Of a DNA stretch of 51,430 bases, positions 14,999-23,591 are shown in pieces. The notes beneath the pieces are model-generated. The model was not told the origin of the DNA. It worked only from the letters and a program-made list of their open reading frames with translations, and did not search any database. The position numbers and the translations under genes are program-made. The stretch is taken from NCBI GenBank assembly GCA_934370925.1, contig CAKRNG010000013.1:1-51430 (forward strand), written 5' to 3'. Numbering within the stretch: position 1 is the stretch's first letter; every line of letters begins with the position of its first letter. This DNA comes from an uncultured Lacticaseibacillus sp. (lineage in GTDB: Bacteria; Bacillota; Bacilli; Lactobacillales; Lactobacillaceae).

Positions 14999-15358
14999 TG
15001 GAGATGAGGGGAATCGAACCCCTGTCCATCAACCCTGCCAACACGCAGATCTACACTCATAGTTGACTTACTTGTTTTTGACACGCAGGGAGCGCCAGTC
15101 AACAAGGCTAACCCCCACGTGCGAACCCACTATCTCTTATAATCGCCTCGGGTCGCAACGATTACCGTAGTCCAATGATTTGAGACCTGGCTCCGAGCCT
15201 TGGACGAACCCGGACAGATCACGTCAAGCTACTTTAGGCAGCGAGAGCGTAAGAGTTGTTGTTTTTTGCAGTTAATAAACTGTGCCGTTGATGACGGAGC
15301 CGAGCCCTCCGGAGTGCACCACATGCGCAAAAATCAATGTCGAGACCATTACATCCCC
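14999..15358 (-). ncRNA. ssrA: Transfer-messenger RNA (tmRNA)
   Basis: Ribosome-rescue RNA of about 360 nt. The tRNA-like ends pair (GGGGATG at the 5' end, CATCTCC then A at the 3' end), CCA is encoded, and the T arm reads CAGGGGTTCGATTCCCCTC. The resume codon region encodes AKNNNSYALAA followed by TAA, a tag of Lactobacillaceae type. Several pseudoknot stems are visible between tag and 3' domain. The 3' end adjoins the integrase remnant and so probably served as an attachment site. 15359-15582 upstream shows no gene. Confidence 0.95.
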
Positions 15359-15582
15359 GATACTCCTCAAGCTTATCATCGCGGTTACAAATTGTAAAGA
15401 TTTGCCGGACACCAAGACGTTTTTATCCGTTTTAACGTTAACCAATCGCTATGTATCTCTCAGATTCAATTTGCCACATTTCCTCGCCAATCACCCGTAA
15501 CTAAATTGTTAACGCAATTCCATTGAAACCGTTCTCTGTCTGCGGTATTTTGAAACATATCAATTTAAAGAGGTTCGCGAAG

Positions 15583-15900
15583 ATGAAAAAAAGAAAACGT
15601 CCTACCCTAAACCGAATTCTAGCAATCGGGATGTCCGTATTTGTCGCTGGTTACATTTTGCTGCACCTAACCCCCACCATCGCCGTTCGCACTCACCTAT
15701 TTTACACGGGTCATCACGTTGCCGCGTTTACGAGTAAAGTTGTGGCGACTGGAAAACATGACGCACCTTACTGTGAACTTTACCGCGTTTCGCCAAAGAT
15801 TTCGCCAACAACCGAAGAAGTGCGCTACGGGATGAATCTTAAAGAGGTTGAGGTTAAACAGTGGCTTCTTAGCTGGGCCGATTATGCATGGCCAATTTAA
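15583..15900 (+). CDS. Small membrane-anchored protein of unknown function
   Basis: The 105 residues have a basic N-terminus (MKKRKR), one hydrophobic segment (about residues 11-30) and an extracytoplasmic or lumenal remainder with no recognised motif. I chose the ATG at 15583 because AAAGAGG lies 8 bases before it; an upstream in-frame ATG at 15523 lacks a site. I do not recognise the family. The next gene (GNAT) is on the same strand over 300 bases downstream, and the space between holds only a terminator. It could be a recently decaying gene. Confidence 0.5.
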   Translation: MKKRKRPTLNRILAIGMSVFVAGYILLHLTPTIAVRTHLFYTGHHVAAFTSKVVATGKHDAPYCELYRVSPKISPTTEEVRYGMNLKEVEVKQWLLSWADYAWPI

Positions 15901-16133
15901 CTTGGCACGCCACAACTTTTTACAGAAACCAATTTTCGTAGTGTTAGCCATTCTCACAACTAGTAACACCTGTTTGACGAATTTTACCCATTCTTTACCT
16001 TCACAATTGCCCACCCACTGGCATTTATCTGGGCGGTCACCTATAATGAGGAGTATAAACAGCATGTTCCTTTTGCTGAAATCAACGTTCAACGTGTATC
16101 TCAATACGGGATACTTCTATCGTCCTAATGTAA

Positions 16134-16187
16134 CGCCACGCAAAACGCCGGACGCCGTTGAACGGAAACCGGCGTTTTTGTGTGGCG
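16134..16187 (+). terminator. Terminator-like hairpin before the GNAT gene
   Basis: AAAACGCCGG pairs with CCGGCGTTTT, extended by CGCCAC/GTGGCG. The stem closes the upstream small-gene region and ends 28 bases before the GNAT start, so it may also act as a leader hairpin. 15901-16133 holds no gene. Confidence 0.6.
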
Positions 16188-16214
16188 CAACCAATCTTGA
16201 GAAATGGAGTATTT

Positions 16215-16766
16215 ATGTTAACCAGTGAATCAATTGATGCCAATCATCCGGACTTGCCCCTGATACGAAACTTGTATGAGCAAGCTTTCCCAGCTATTGA
16301 ACGAATCCCGTTCGCCGAGGAGTTTGAAGAGACACCGAACTACACCAATCAGGTCATTGCGTTCTATGATGACCACGAGTTCGCCGGCTTCATTACCACC
16401 AGCGCACGCGAAGATATCGTTCTGATTGACTACTTTGCCGTTGCCCCCACCATGCGTGGGCGCGGTATTGGCTCCGCAGTTCTAACCCAATTACAGCAAC
16501 AGTTTTCCGGTAAGCGAATTGTCCTTGAAATTGAAGTTTTGGATCGCAACGCCGCTAACTACAGCCAACGTCTCCACCGCCGTAATTTCTACATGCGCAA
16601 CGGCTTCACCATGACGAACATCAGTTACAAGGCTTATGGTTGCCCTTTTAGCGTGATGATTAGTGGTGGTCAAATTAGCGCCGCGGAGTATCACCGATTC
16701 TATGACCCAACGTTGCCAGTTAGCGAAATGCAGCCATACGTTGCACCACGTTTGCAAACTGCTTAA
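16215..16766 (+). CDS. GNAT-family N-acetyltransferase
   Basis: The 183 residues carry the Gcn5-related acetyltransferase fold. The acetyl-CoA-binding motif A is YFAVAPTMRGRGIGSAVL (residues about 80-97), and the downstream RNFYMRNGF segment is typical of strand 5 and helix 4. The substrate is not evident. The ATG at 16215 follows AATGGAG by 5 bases; upstream starts lie inside the preceding hairpin. It appears to be a single gene closed by a strong terminator at 16784-16840. Confidence 0.88.
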   Translation: MLTSESIDANHPDLPLIRNLYEQAFPAIERIPFAEEFEETPNYTNQVIAFYDDHEFAGFITTSAREDIVLIDYFAVAPTMRGRGIGSAVLTQLQQQFSGKRIVLEIEVLDRNAANYSQRLHRRNFYMRNGFTMTNISYKAYGCPFSVMISGGQISAAEYHRFYDPTLPVSEMQPYVAPRLQTA

Positions 16767-16783
16767 CTGAGCCACTAAAAAAC

Positions 16784-16840
16784 GCACAAGGGGGCACCCA
16801 CCAAAATCCAATTAGGGATTTTGGCGGGTCCCCCTTTTTT
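16784..16840 (+). terminator. Terminator of the GNAT gene
   Basis: AAGGGGG, CACCC and CCAAAATCC pair with GGATTTTGG, GGGT and CCCCCTT around AATTA. A run of six T follows on the plus strand, and the stem is long enough to work both ways. Confidence 0.88.
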
Positions 16841-16895
16841 GTCGCCGTAATAAAAATCGCCCCACCCATACGGCGAGACGACATGTCTAATTCAA

Positions 16896-17357
16896 TTACG
16901 GTTGAATCGATATTTTTGTTTTGGGTGCGTGCTGCTGAATAAACGCCACCAATTCCGCTTGGTCCTGCTTGAACGTCAAGCGATTCACCCGAATGCTACC
17001 GACATAAGCTTCCAGAAGAACGACGCCTTTATCTGCCTTCGTCGTGAGGTCAATCACCGTGATAGCATCCCAAATACGGGTCGCACCCAATCCAGCAATC
17101 ACGCCCCATTTGGTGAGCCCTTGACGCCAGAGCGCAAAGCACAACATCAAAACCGTGATAAAGTAGCCAATAATTTTGGCATGTTGACCAATTGGTAAGG
17201 TGATTGAAACGACCAGAAAAACGGCCGCAATCAGCAGAAAAAAGGACCGGCGAATCCAACGTGCCCGCGCTGGCACACGGACATTAATCGCACCAATCAG
17301 CGTCACGATAACGGCAACGACCGCCGTAATGATGTATAACCACTCTATTCCAGACAT
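16896..17357 (-). CDS. Four-helix membrane protein of unknown function
   Basis: The 153 residues have four hydrophobic segments (about 5-22, 36-56, 60-80 and a weaker one near 85-100) and a soluble C-terminus with alternating strands (GVVLLEAYVGSIRVNRLTF), resembling a small PH-like beta domain. I do not recognise a named family. The ATG at 17357 lies within the last 13 bases of ackA, so translation is probably coupled to acetate kinase; a TTG five codons earlier is an alternative. It is last in the ytxK-ackA operon. Confidence 0.7.
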   Translation of the reverse strand: MSGIEWLYIITAVVAVIVTLIGAINVRVPARARWIRRSFFLLIAAVFLVVSITLPIGQHAKIIGYFITVLMLCFALWRQGLTKWGVIAGLGATRIWDAITVIDLTTKADKGVVLLEAYVGSIRVNRLTFKQDQAELVAFIQQHAPKTKISIQP

Positions 17358-18544
17358 TGACCTACTTCGCAAACATCACGCGCAATCATTAATTCTTCGT
17401 TCGTTGGCACAACCATAACGCGTGCAGAACTGCCGGTCGCCGTGATGTCTTGCTCCCCCTTAACCGTTTGATTAAGTTCAGTATCCACCTTTATGCCAAA
17501 AACAGCTAGTCCTTCGACAATTCGTTCACGCATATCCGCATCTGCCTCACCCATGCCCGCCGTGAAGACGATGGCCTCCACGCCGCCCATTTCAGCGATG
17601 TAACCCGCAACATACTTCACAATCCGGTTCACGAAGATATCAATCGCGAGCTGGGATTCTGGACGTGTTGTCCGCGTTGCCTCGATTTCACGCATATCTG
17701 GAGACAAGCCAGAAAGTCCTTTGACCCCGGACTTGTTATTCAGCAAACTAATCACGGCGTCTGGGTCCGTCAAATTCAGCTTCTTCATCAACATCGCAAC
17801 CAATGATGGGTCGATATCACCACTTCGCGTACTCATGGTGACGCCAGAGACGGGTGTGTAACCCATGGACGTATCGAAACTAACACCGTCCTTAACCGCC
17901 GTCACGGAGACACCACTCCCCATGTGTAAGACAACCATCCGCACATCCGCAATTGGTTGATTCAGGAGTTCCGCCGTTCGTCCGGAAACGAAGCGAACGC
18001 TCGTACCGTGTGCTCCATACTTACGTAACCCGTACTGCTTGTAGTACTCGGTTGGGATACTGTAGAGGTAGTTCATTGCGGGAAGAGACGTATGGAAAGA
18101 CGTGTCAAACACACCCACCTCAGGAACATTCGGGAGTGCATGCATAAAGGCCGCAATCCCACGTGCTTCTGCTGGGTTATGGAGTGGCGCCAACTCGGCT
18201 AAATCCATGATTTGACGCAGGCCTGCCTTATCGATTAGTGCGGAGTTCTTGAACACTTCGCCCCCCGCAACAACACGGTGACCAACTCCATTAATTTCAC
18301 TATAATCCGCAATAATCTTCAGTTCGAGTAACTTATCGAGGAGTAACTCAACAGCCTCATCTGCCGTCTTAATTTCACAATCAAGACGGAATTCCTGGCC
18401 TTCCCCGTAACTAATCTTGACTTTAGAGCTTGGCAGACCCAAACGATCCACCATTCCGCCCGCAATCACAGTTTCTTCGGGCATCTGGAAAAGTTTCCAC
18501 TTCAGCGTTGAACTACCGGTGTTAACTGCAAGTATCTTGGCCAC
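17345..18544 (-). CDS. ackA: Acetate kinase
   Basis: The enzyme interconverts acetyl phosphate plus ADP and acetate plus ATP, giving ATP from the phosphoketolase or pyruvate routes. The 399 residues match the ASKHA family. The N-terminal nucleotide motif is KILAVNTGSSTLKWKLF, the substrate region HNPAEA lies near residue 123, and DTSFHTSLP lies near residue 148. GAHGTSVRF, MGSGVSVTAV, DTSMGYTPVSGVTMSTRSGD and FTAGMGE are all present. I chose the GTG at 18544, preceded by GAGG, over earlier frames that overlap the upstream gene. It follows ytxK by 10 bases and overlaps the next gene. Confidence 0.96.
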   Translation of the reverse strand: MAKILAVNTGSSTLKWKLFQMPEETVIAGGMVDRLGLPSSKVKISYGEGQEFRLDCEIKTADEAVELLLDKLLELKIIADYSEINGVGHRVVAGGEVFKNSALIDKAGLRQIMDLAELAPLHNPAEARGIAAFMHALPNVPEVGVFDTSFHTSLPAMNYLYSIPTEYYKQYGLRKYGAHGTSVRFVSGRTAELLNQPIADVRMVVLHMGSGVSVTAVKDGVSFDTSMGYTPVSGVTMSTRSGDIDPSLVAMLMKKLNLTDPDAVISLLNNKSGVKGLSGLSPDMREIEATRTTRPESQLAIDIFVNRIVKYVAGYIAEMGGVEAIVFTAGMGEADADMRERIVEGLAVFGIKVDTELNQTVKGEQDITATGSSARVMVVPTNEELMIARDVCEVGQCLE

Positions 18545-18554
18545 AATAAATACC

Positions 18555-19565
18555 TCATTCCATGTTGTCACGTTGCCAGCTTGCAACGTCAGCGATGAAT
18601 TGTTTAAAAGCGGTGGTGTCATTTAGGTCAGGGAACTGGCCCAATAAAATCTGCTTTGCTTGCTTCGCCCCATTACCTGGCTTCTGCAAAACTAAGAGCG
18701 ACTTCTGGGCGGACTTAGTTGCAAAGAAGTTCTCCGGCAGTGTCAATAATCCCTGGAAGAAGGCAGTCTTTGCAAGCCATTCCGTTAATCCCTTTGCTTC
18801 ATCCGTCGTGAACACACTACTTGGCACGTAAAACAGGCCCAGCCCGCCTGGCGCCAGCACGTTTACCGCCTGCTCAATCAGAAGGTGGTGCGCGTAAGAA
18901 TGTCCCGTCTCTGCAGCCGTCGCAAATTGCTTGGCCCGTTCATCAACTGGATAATACCCAACTGGTAAGTCTGAGACCACAACGTCAACATTCTTAAATT
19001 GGAGTGCATCCAACGCATCCTGATGGTAAAGGGACACATCTTGCTTTTGTAGGGCTGCGCTCACACTCGCAACAGCCAATTGGTCCTCATCGTTATCCAC
19101 TGCAAATCCGTGAACCGCCACTTTCTTTGCGGCGTGCAATTGATTCATCACCGCGTAAAGCAGGTTTCCGGTACCGGCTGCGATATCCGCAATTGTCAGT
19201 TCTTCTGGCAACACCTTAAACATCGTGGTCACCATATAACTCACGAGGCTCGCCAGCGCGTCCGGTGTCACCTGCTTGTTTGGTTCAATCTGATCCGCAG
19301 AAATCGCACGAACCAAGACGAGTTGTAACGCCTGCCGAATCTCTTCGGCAGAGAAGTCCTGCAAATGCACGGGCTTCAACAATGCCGTTAGTTTCTCAGT
19401 GGTCACATCATCAGGCAACCCATCTTCGCGTGTTATTTCGCCAGCAGCAAGGTCTTCCCCCGCCTCCACCAGCGCTGAAATTGTGGTTGTCTTTAAGTTC
19501 TTCTGTAGCAAGCTCGTTGCCTGATTAAGAACCTCATACAACTGCTCCATATGCTCGTTGGCCAA
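18555..19565 (-). CDS. ytxK: Class I SAM-dependent methyltransferase, YtxK type
   Basis: The 336-residue protein has an N6-adenine-methyltransferase-like Rossmann core: SAM motif IADIAAGTGNLLYAV near residue 150 and SDLPVGYYP near 218 in place of the canonical NPPF/Y. The target is unknown. In many lactobacilli the gene lies between comG and ackA, as here. TTG at 19565 is the likely start because AGGGGG lies 8 bases upstream; ATG at 19550 is the alternative. It heads an operon with ackA. Confidence 0.85.
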   Translation of the reverse strand: MANEHMEQLYEVLNQATSLLQKNLKTTTISALVEAGEDLAAGEITREDGLPDDVTTEKLTALLKPVHLQDFSAEEIRQALQLVLVRAISADQIEPNKQVTPDALASLVSYMVTTMFKVLPEELTIADIAAGTGNLLYAVMNQLHAAKKVAVHGFAVDNDEDQLAVASVSAALQKQDVSLYHQDALDALQFKNVDVVVSDLPVGYYPVDERAKQFATAAETGHSYAHHLLIEQAVNVLAPGGLGLFYVPSSVFTTDEAKGLTEWLAKTAFFQGLLTLPENFFATKSAQKSLLVLQKPGNGAKQAKQILLGQFPDLNDTTAFKQFIADVASWQRDNME

Positions 19566-19596
19566 GGATATTGCCCCCTACTTTTATAATGATTAC

Positions 19597-19625
19597 AGTG
19601 TAACGGGGATTCATGACCAAATCAA
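19597..19625 (-). promoter_or_regulatory. Promoter of ytxK-ackA
   Basis: On the minus strand TTGATT (19620-19625) and TACACT (19597-19602) are spaced by 17 bases, about 30 bases before the ytxK start. A short perfect inverted repeat (TCGCTT/AAGCGA, 19632-19648) just upstream of the -35 could be an operator. Confidence 0.55.
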
Positions 19626-19790
19626 GAGCTTTCGCTTTAGGTAAGCGATGACTTATAGACCTACATATAAAATAACCGCATTAGACCGCGATTCAGGGAC
19701 GTTACAGCTGTTTTCACATGTTTGTTAATTTTTATTTAACGCACAGGTTCTGTAAAGGCAACTAAGCCCCTACTGACGTCGTTCAACGCG

Positions 19791-19819
19791 AAAAAGCAAG
19801 GTCTCCGCTTTAACCTTGC
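19791..19819 (-). terminator. Terminator of the comG operon
   Basis: GCAAGGT/ACCTTGC is followed by five T on the minus strand, 10 bases after the comGG stop. Confidence 0.7.
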
Positions 19820-19828
19820 CCGCTCACC

Positions 19829-20017
19829 TTACTTTGCATCCTCATCGCTCAGCTTTTGCGTCGTGCCCACCGCTTGAATCAACTGCACATCCGCTGCGCG
19901 CTCTGCACGGTAAGATTGACGCCATTCTGCGCAGCTGACCGCGATGCCAGTGCAACACACCCCCACCACAATCAACACCATCAGTGCGCACGCGAGCGCA
20001 CTTCCTGACCGTCTCAA
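19829..20017 (-). CDS. comGG: ComGG-like competence pilus protein
   Basis: This 62-residue protein has one N-terminal hydrophobic helix (residues 8-28) and a charged tail. Assignment rests on position as the last comG gene and on the pilin-like layout; it is much shorter than typical ComGG (about 100-125 residues). The TTG start overlaps the comGF stop (TTGA), and GGTGGATGATG within comGF supplies a binding site. It may be a minimal form or a C-terminally shortened one. Confidence 0.6.
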   Translation of the reverse strand: MRRSGSALACALMVLIVVGVCCTGIAVSCAEWRQSYRAERAADVQLIQAVGTTQKLSDEDAK

Positions 20018-20475
20018 GTCACATCATCCACCTTTCCGGACAAAACACCCACAAACTGATTGCCCGACGCCATTTCTAACGTAAACTCAACTACCCCCGG
20101 TGCAACAAGACGTACCGATAATTTCTTCACGCGTCGGATAATCGGCATAAATCCACCCGCACTCGTACTAATCCGCAACAATTGCCCGCTTGTCGCGGAC
20201 GAAAAAGCCGTGGCGAGATACGTCTTACCTTCATCCGTTGTGATTGTCATCGTTCGTTCGTCTTTCATACCGACCTGACCGTCTTTTGCGAGCAATTCCA
20301 TCTCTCGGACACCGGCTAATATTCCCGTTGTTTCCTCGTCTGAAGATCGTAACGACTGCGCAGTTTGAACAATCGGTTGCCACAGCAAGAGCACAAGTGC
20401 AAAGACAAGGAGTGCGGCAAGGCATTCAACGAGCGTGAAGCCCGGTCGTGAATGTCCACTGATTCTTCGACCCAT
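20014..20475 (-). CDS. comGF: ComGF competence minor pseudopilin
   Basis: The 153 residues start with the type IV prepilin cleavage region RPGFTLVECLAAL followed by a hydrophobic helix (residues 13-35). The C-terminal part contains the beta-rich segment typical of ComGF. It is a minor pilin of the DNA-uptake pilus, processed by ComC and exported through ComGA/ComGB. The ATG follows AGGTGA by 6 bases and lies within the end of comGE. Confidence 0.85.
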   Translation of the reverse strand: MGRRISGHSRPGFTLVECLAALLVFALVLLLWQPIVQTAQSLRSSDEETTGILAGVREMELLAKDGQVGMKDERTMTITTDEGKTYLATAFSSATSGQLLRISTSAGGFMPIIRRVKKLSVRLVAPGVVEFTLEMASGNQFVGVLSGKVDDVT

Positions 20476-20758
20476 CCATCGTCACCTCAATCTGTCCATT
20501 CGTTACCTGACTCGTAAACTGATTATGCCCCATCAGATAGTGCGTCTTTGCCGTCCCCGTTGCGGCATAAACTCGCGCCGTGTTCAGAGCAACCTGCGCA
20601 GCGTACGCGGCATTACGTTCTGGCGAGACGAATTGTCGGTGAACCTGGGCTACCGTGACGATACTCGCACTGGCACAGCCGATGACGGCCAGTGCCGCCA
20701 AATGTTCAACAATTAGTCCACCACGTCGCCGTTTTTCTTGATTACTAATCGCGCCCAC
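20426..20758 (-). CDS. comGE: ComGE competence minor pseudopilin
   Basis: The 110 residues have a basic N-terminus (EKRRRGGLIVEHLAALAVIG) resembling a prepilin peptidase site followed by a single helix (about 15-38). The GTG start lies 46 bases inside comGD and its end overlaps comGF by 50 bases, so the genes are tightly packed. Sequence divergence is normal for ComGE; the call rests on order and pilin layout. The exact start is uncertain. Confidence 0.72.
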   Translation of the reverse strand: MGAISNQEKRRRGGLIVEHLAALAVIGCASASIVTVAQVHRQFVSPERNAAYAAQVALNTARVYAATGTAKTHYLMGHNQFTSQVTNGQIEVTMDGSKNQWTFTTGLHAR

Positions 20759-21180
20759 CCCATTTCAAAAGTCAATTCATACGTATTACCCAGGTCGGAT
20801 TGCAGTAACATCTTCTTGGGCTGCGTGAAGAAATACTTTGATTGACGCGTCACGCTCATGCTACTCGCAACTTGAATGGTCTCTGGATATGGAACACGTG
20901 CAGTCATCTGTTCTTTTGACGCCGCGCCCACCGTAAACGTGACGTGATTCGAATCTGGATGTCCGGGCGACCACCACGTCATCTTGTAGGGCTGTCCGTC
21001 AGTTTGCATCTCTGCATGCATTGCCGAATGGTTCCAATCCGTTTCAATTCGGTGGAAAAAGGCCATTTCTTTCTGTTCAAGCACCCAGTGTCGGCCGACA
21101 ATTACTCCAATCGTCATCATCGCCGTAACAATGATGAGTGCGACTAACACTTCGATGAGCGTGTATCCTCCCCGTCGCAT
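20713..21180 (-). CDS. comGD: ComGD competence minor pseudopilin
   Basis: The 155 residues carry the prepilin signature GGYTLIEVLVALIIV at the extreme N-terminus, followed by one helix and a soluble domain. It starts directly after the comGC stop with no gap, implying coupled translation. It is expected to be part of the transformation pilus. Confidence 0.88.
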   Translation of the reverse strand: MRRGGYTLIEVLVALIIVTAMMTIGVIVGRHWVLEQKEMAFFHRIETDWNHSAMHAEMQTDGQPYKMTWWSPGHPDSNHVTFTVGAASKEQMTARVPYPETIQVASSMSVTRQSKYFFTQPKKMLLQSDLGNTYELTFEMGWARLVIKKNGDVVD

Positions 21181-21519
21181 TTATTTTGCCTGTACAACGG
21201 GTACCCCATCTTCAACGGACACGGTCGCCTTAATCTTAGACAACTGATCATACTGCTTCGTACTGATGAGCCCATCGTCAAGCAAATCCCGTACCTTCTT
21301 CACTTCGCCCAAATCCGCCAGCGACTCGTCGTCAAGCTGCACTTCCACCTGGGCATTCACACTTTCGACTAACAAATGATTGTCCTTCTTGTGTGCTTGC
21401 TCCACCTGCCCCTTAACCATCAAAATGAGTGCTAAGGTCAAAACCACAATAATGGCCAATGCGGCAAGCACCTCAATCAACGTAAAACCTGGTCGGCGCT
21501 TCTTCAACTGCTTTTTCAT
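21181..21519 (-). CDS. comGC: ComGC, major competence pseudopilin
   Basis: The 112 residues start with a basic leader (MKKQLKKRRP), then the prepilin site GFTLIEVLAALAIIV (residues 11-25), where cleavage is expected after the Gly and the Glu is conserved, then a helical stalk. This is the major subunit of the DNA-uptake pilus. It lies 2 bases after comGB. Confidence 0.93.
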   Translation of the reverse strand: MKKQLKKRRPGFTLIEVLAALAIIVVLTLALILMVKGQVEQAHKKDNHLLVESVNAQVEVQLDDESLADLGEVKKVRDLLDDGLISTKQYDQLSKIKATVSVEDGVPVVQAK

Positions 21520-21521
21520 CC

Positions 21522-22487
21522 TTAATATCCCCCTACTACTGAATAAAGTGGCAACAACAATCGTGCATACATCAAAACAATCTGAACCCCAATCACCATG
21601 AACATTACTGGCTGCACAAACGCCAGTAATTGATTCATCCGTACCTGCAGTCCCTTAAATAGGGTACTTGCGAATGTATTCACCGATTGCGCGAATAGTG
21701 CGGGTTCTTGTCCCAGTGACATCAAGTGAATGAGCCCCGTCGGTACTAACGGATTCACAAGGGCCGTTTGTAGTGGCACCCCCGCAAGCAACTGATTCGT
21801 CACAGAAACTCCCACCGTTGCGAGTGGGCCTGCTGGTGTCTGAACGAGATACGCACAGTACGCCCCCAAATCACGACCGACTGCGAGAAAGCTTGCCGCA
21901 CCAATCATGAATTCATATTGGTAATAAGTCGTCATTAACCGTCCTACAATCGGTACGTGGCGTAATAGGGCATACCGCTTTTGCGTTGTCTGCCCTTTAA
22001 GAAACAGCATTACCAGCAAAATGGTACAGAGACATCCCCCGATAATAATGGGTTGTCGGTCTAGCGCACCATTCGTCCCTGCCTGCAGTTGTGGGAGTAC
22101 CCAATAGATAATCCCCATCTGCATCACCGTTAATAGAATTACCAGCGTCAGCGGATAAGCAAGCAACTGCCACATCCGCGTCCGCGCCTCTTGCCTCAGA
22201 CTTAAGTAACCCGAGACTTCATTTAATGCTCCCTCTAAATTCCCGTGCGAATCTGCTAACCCAACTTGCGTACAAATGACCGGCGCAAATCCGCCCCGTT
22301 CAAAAGTAGCTTCGACGGCAACCCCGTTCGCCAAATCAGCACGCATGCGCGTCAAGGTGAGCTTCATCTGTGGTAACTGAACCATGATGAATTGAAGTGC
22401 GTCGTCTAACCGAAACCCTGATTGGAGTAGCACCCCCAACGTTTGACAGCAAGTAACCTGTAACTTCACCGGAACACGCTTAGGCAT
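21522..22487 (-). CDS. comGB: ComGB, pilus inner-membrane platform protein
   Basis: The 321-residue protein of the GspF/PilC family has two repeated domains, each with a helical cytoplasmic part and membrane helices (about 130-150, 170-185 and 295-318). It anchors the assembly ATPase ComGA. The start overlaps the end of comGA; of two adjacent ATG codons the second (22487) has better spacing from GGGGTG. Length is slightly short of the usual 340. Confidence 0.88.
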   Translation of the reverse strand: MPKRVPVKLQVTCCQTLGVLLQSGFRLDDALQFIMVQLPQMKLTLTRMRADLANGVAVEATFERGGFAPVICTQVGLADSHGNLEGALNEVSGYLSLRQEARTRMWQLLAYPLTLVILLTVMQMGIIYWVLPQLQAGTNGALDRQPIIIGGCLCTILLVMLFLKGQTTQKRYALLRHVPIVGRLMTTYYQYEFMIGAASFLAVGRDLGAYCAYLVQTPAGPLATVGVSVTNQLLAGVPLQTALVNPLVPTGLIHLMSLGQEPALFAQSVNTFASTLFKGLQVRMNQLLAFVQPVMFMVIGVQIVLMYARLLLPLYSVVGGY

Positions 22488-23445
22488 CATGTTCACCCCG
22501 CTTTTGCAGCATCGAGACCGTCGCCTTCGCTGCCATCTGGGGATACACATCAATGCCCGCGTGCACCTTGGCGGCTTGTACCGCTAACGTGTCGGTGCAC
22601 CGTCTCCCTTTGCCGGCTTGCCATGCCCAAACTTCCACGATTGGCCGGACAGGTCTAGTGGGAACGAGTTGACACTGCGCCGCCACCCGCAACGCATCCG
22701 TCACAAGCGTTGCGGGCACACCGAGGCTCACTAACCTGGCAGGCACATCCCGCGGTGAACGGGTATGTACCGTTGCGAGGACGATATGTCCCGCTAACGC
22801 CGCTTCACACGCTGCCCGTGCCGTCTCCTCATCGCGAATTTCGCCGATGATGACCACATCTGGCCGGTGACGCAACGCCGCCTTAAGTAGGCTGGCATAC
22901 GTCTGGCCGGACGCCTGATTGACCTGTAACTGTAGAAAGAGGGGTTCGCTGATTTCCACGGGGTCTTCAATCGTCATGACGACACCCTCACGTGCCAACT
23001 GTTGCGCGAGCTGATACAGCAGCGTCGTTTTTCCCGATCCTGTTGGGCCGCAAACCGTCAGTAACCCCTTCTCCCTGACCCGCTGCATTAAATCGGCAAT
23101 GACGGGTTGCGTTTCGGCCGTTATCGCGGGCACTGGCGCAATCAAGCGAATAACCAGCGACTCCCGGTTCTGATAATCCCCCGCAGAACTGAGGCGAACA
23201 AACCGCTTGATGACCCCCATCCAGAGCGCCCCCTGTTGCACGCGTCTGTGCTCGGCAAGGTTCATCCCCGCCTGATACTTCAGATAATTAATCCACCGTT
23301 GCGCCTCGTCTGGTGGAATTCGCTTCGCCTTCCCAATCACACCTGGCTGACGAACGACCAAGCGATAATCCCCTGCGCCAGGAAACAAATACACATCACT
23401 TGCATCATCACGCGCGGCATCCTTCAAAACCGTTTCTATATCCAC
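22480..23445 (-). CDS. comGA: ComGA, competence pilus assembly ATPase
   Basis: This cytoplasmic secretion ATPase of the GspE/PilB family powers pseudopilus assembly during transformation. The 321 residues contain Walker A CGPTGSGKTTLLYQL near residue 132, the Asp box VVMTIEDPVE, Walker B PDVVIIGEIRDEETA near 195, and the His box GHIVLATVHTRS near 220. The GTG at 23445 (VDIETVLKDA) follows GGGGGTGAG; an upstream ATG lacks a site. All seven comG genes are open, so the locus looks functional. No convincing competence sigma-factor box was found upstream. Confidence 0.93.
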   Translation of the reverse strand: MDIETVLKDAARDDASDVYLFPGAGDYRLVVRQPGVIGKAKRIPPDEAQRWINYLKYQAGMNLAEHRRVQQGALWMGVIKRFVRLSSAGDYQNRESLVIRLIAPVPAITAETQPVIADLMQRVREKGLLTVCGPTGSGKTTLLYQLAQQLAREGVVMTIEDPVEISEPLFLQLQVNQASGQTYASLLKAALRHRPDVVIIGEIRDEETARAACEAALAGHIVLATVHTRSPRDVPARLVSLGVPATLVTDALRVAAQCQLVPTRPVRPIVEVWAWQAGKGRRCTDTLAVQAAKVHAGIDVYPQMAAKATVSMLQKRGEHDA

Positions 23446-23513
23446 CTTCTCACCCCCACAGCAATACATTGCGTAAAAAGACCGCAAAACCCCGCGACCG
23501 ACTGATTTTTTCG

Positions 23514-23553
23514 AAAAAAAAAGGGCGCCCCGCAGTATTAACTGCGAAGCGCC
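23514..23553 (-). terminator. Terminator of yebC
   Basis: GGCGC and CGCAGT pair with ACTGCG and GCGCC around a small loop, followed on the minus strand by nine T. It separates yebC from comGA. Confidence 0.88.
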
Positions 23554-23591
23554 ATGAGTTTGCTGGAACGCAAACACATTGCTTAATTTAA

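Noticed and set aside
15848..16228. Open frame between the small membrane protein and the GNAT gene
   Set aside because: There is no ribosome binding site, it overlaps the real 105-aa gene, and it runs through a terminator hairpin.
23446..23513. Competence sigma-factor (cin) box before comGA
   Set aside because: TACGCAAT matches only 5 of 8 positions of TACGAATA, no better than chance.
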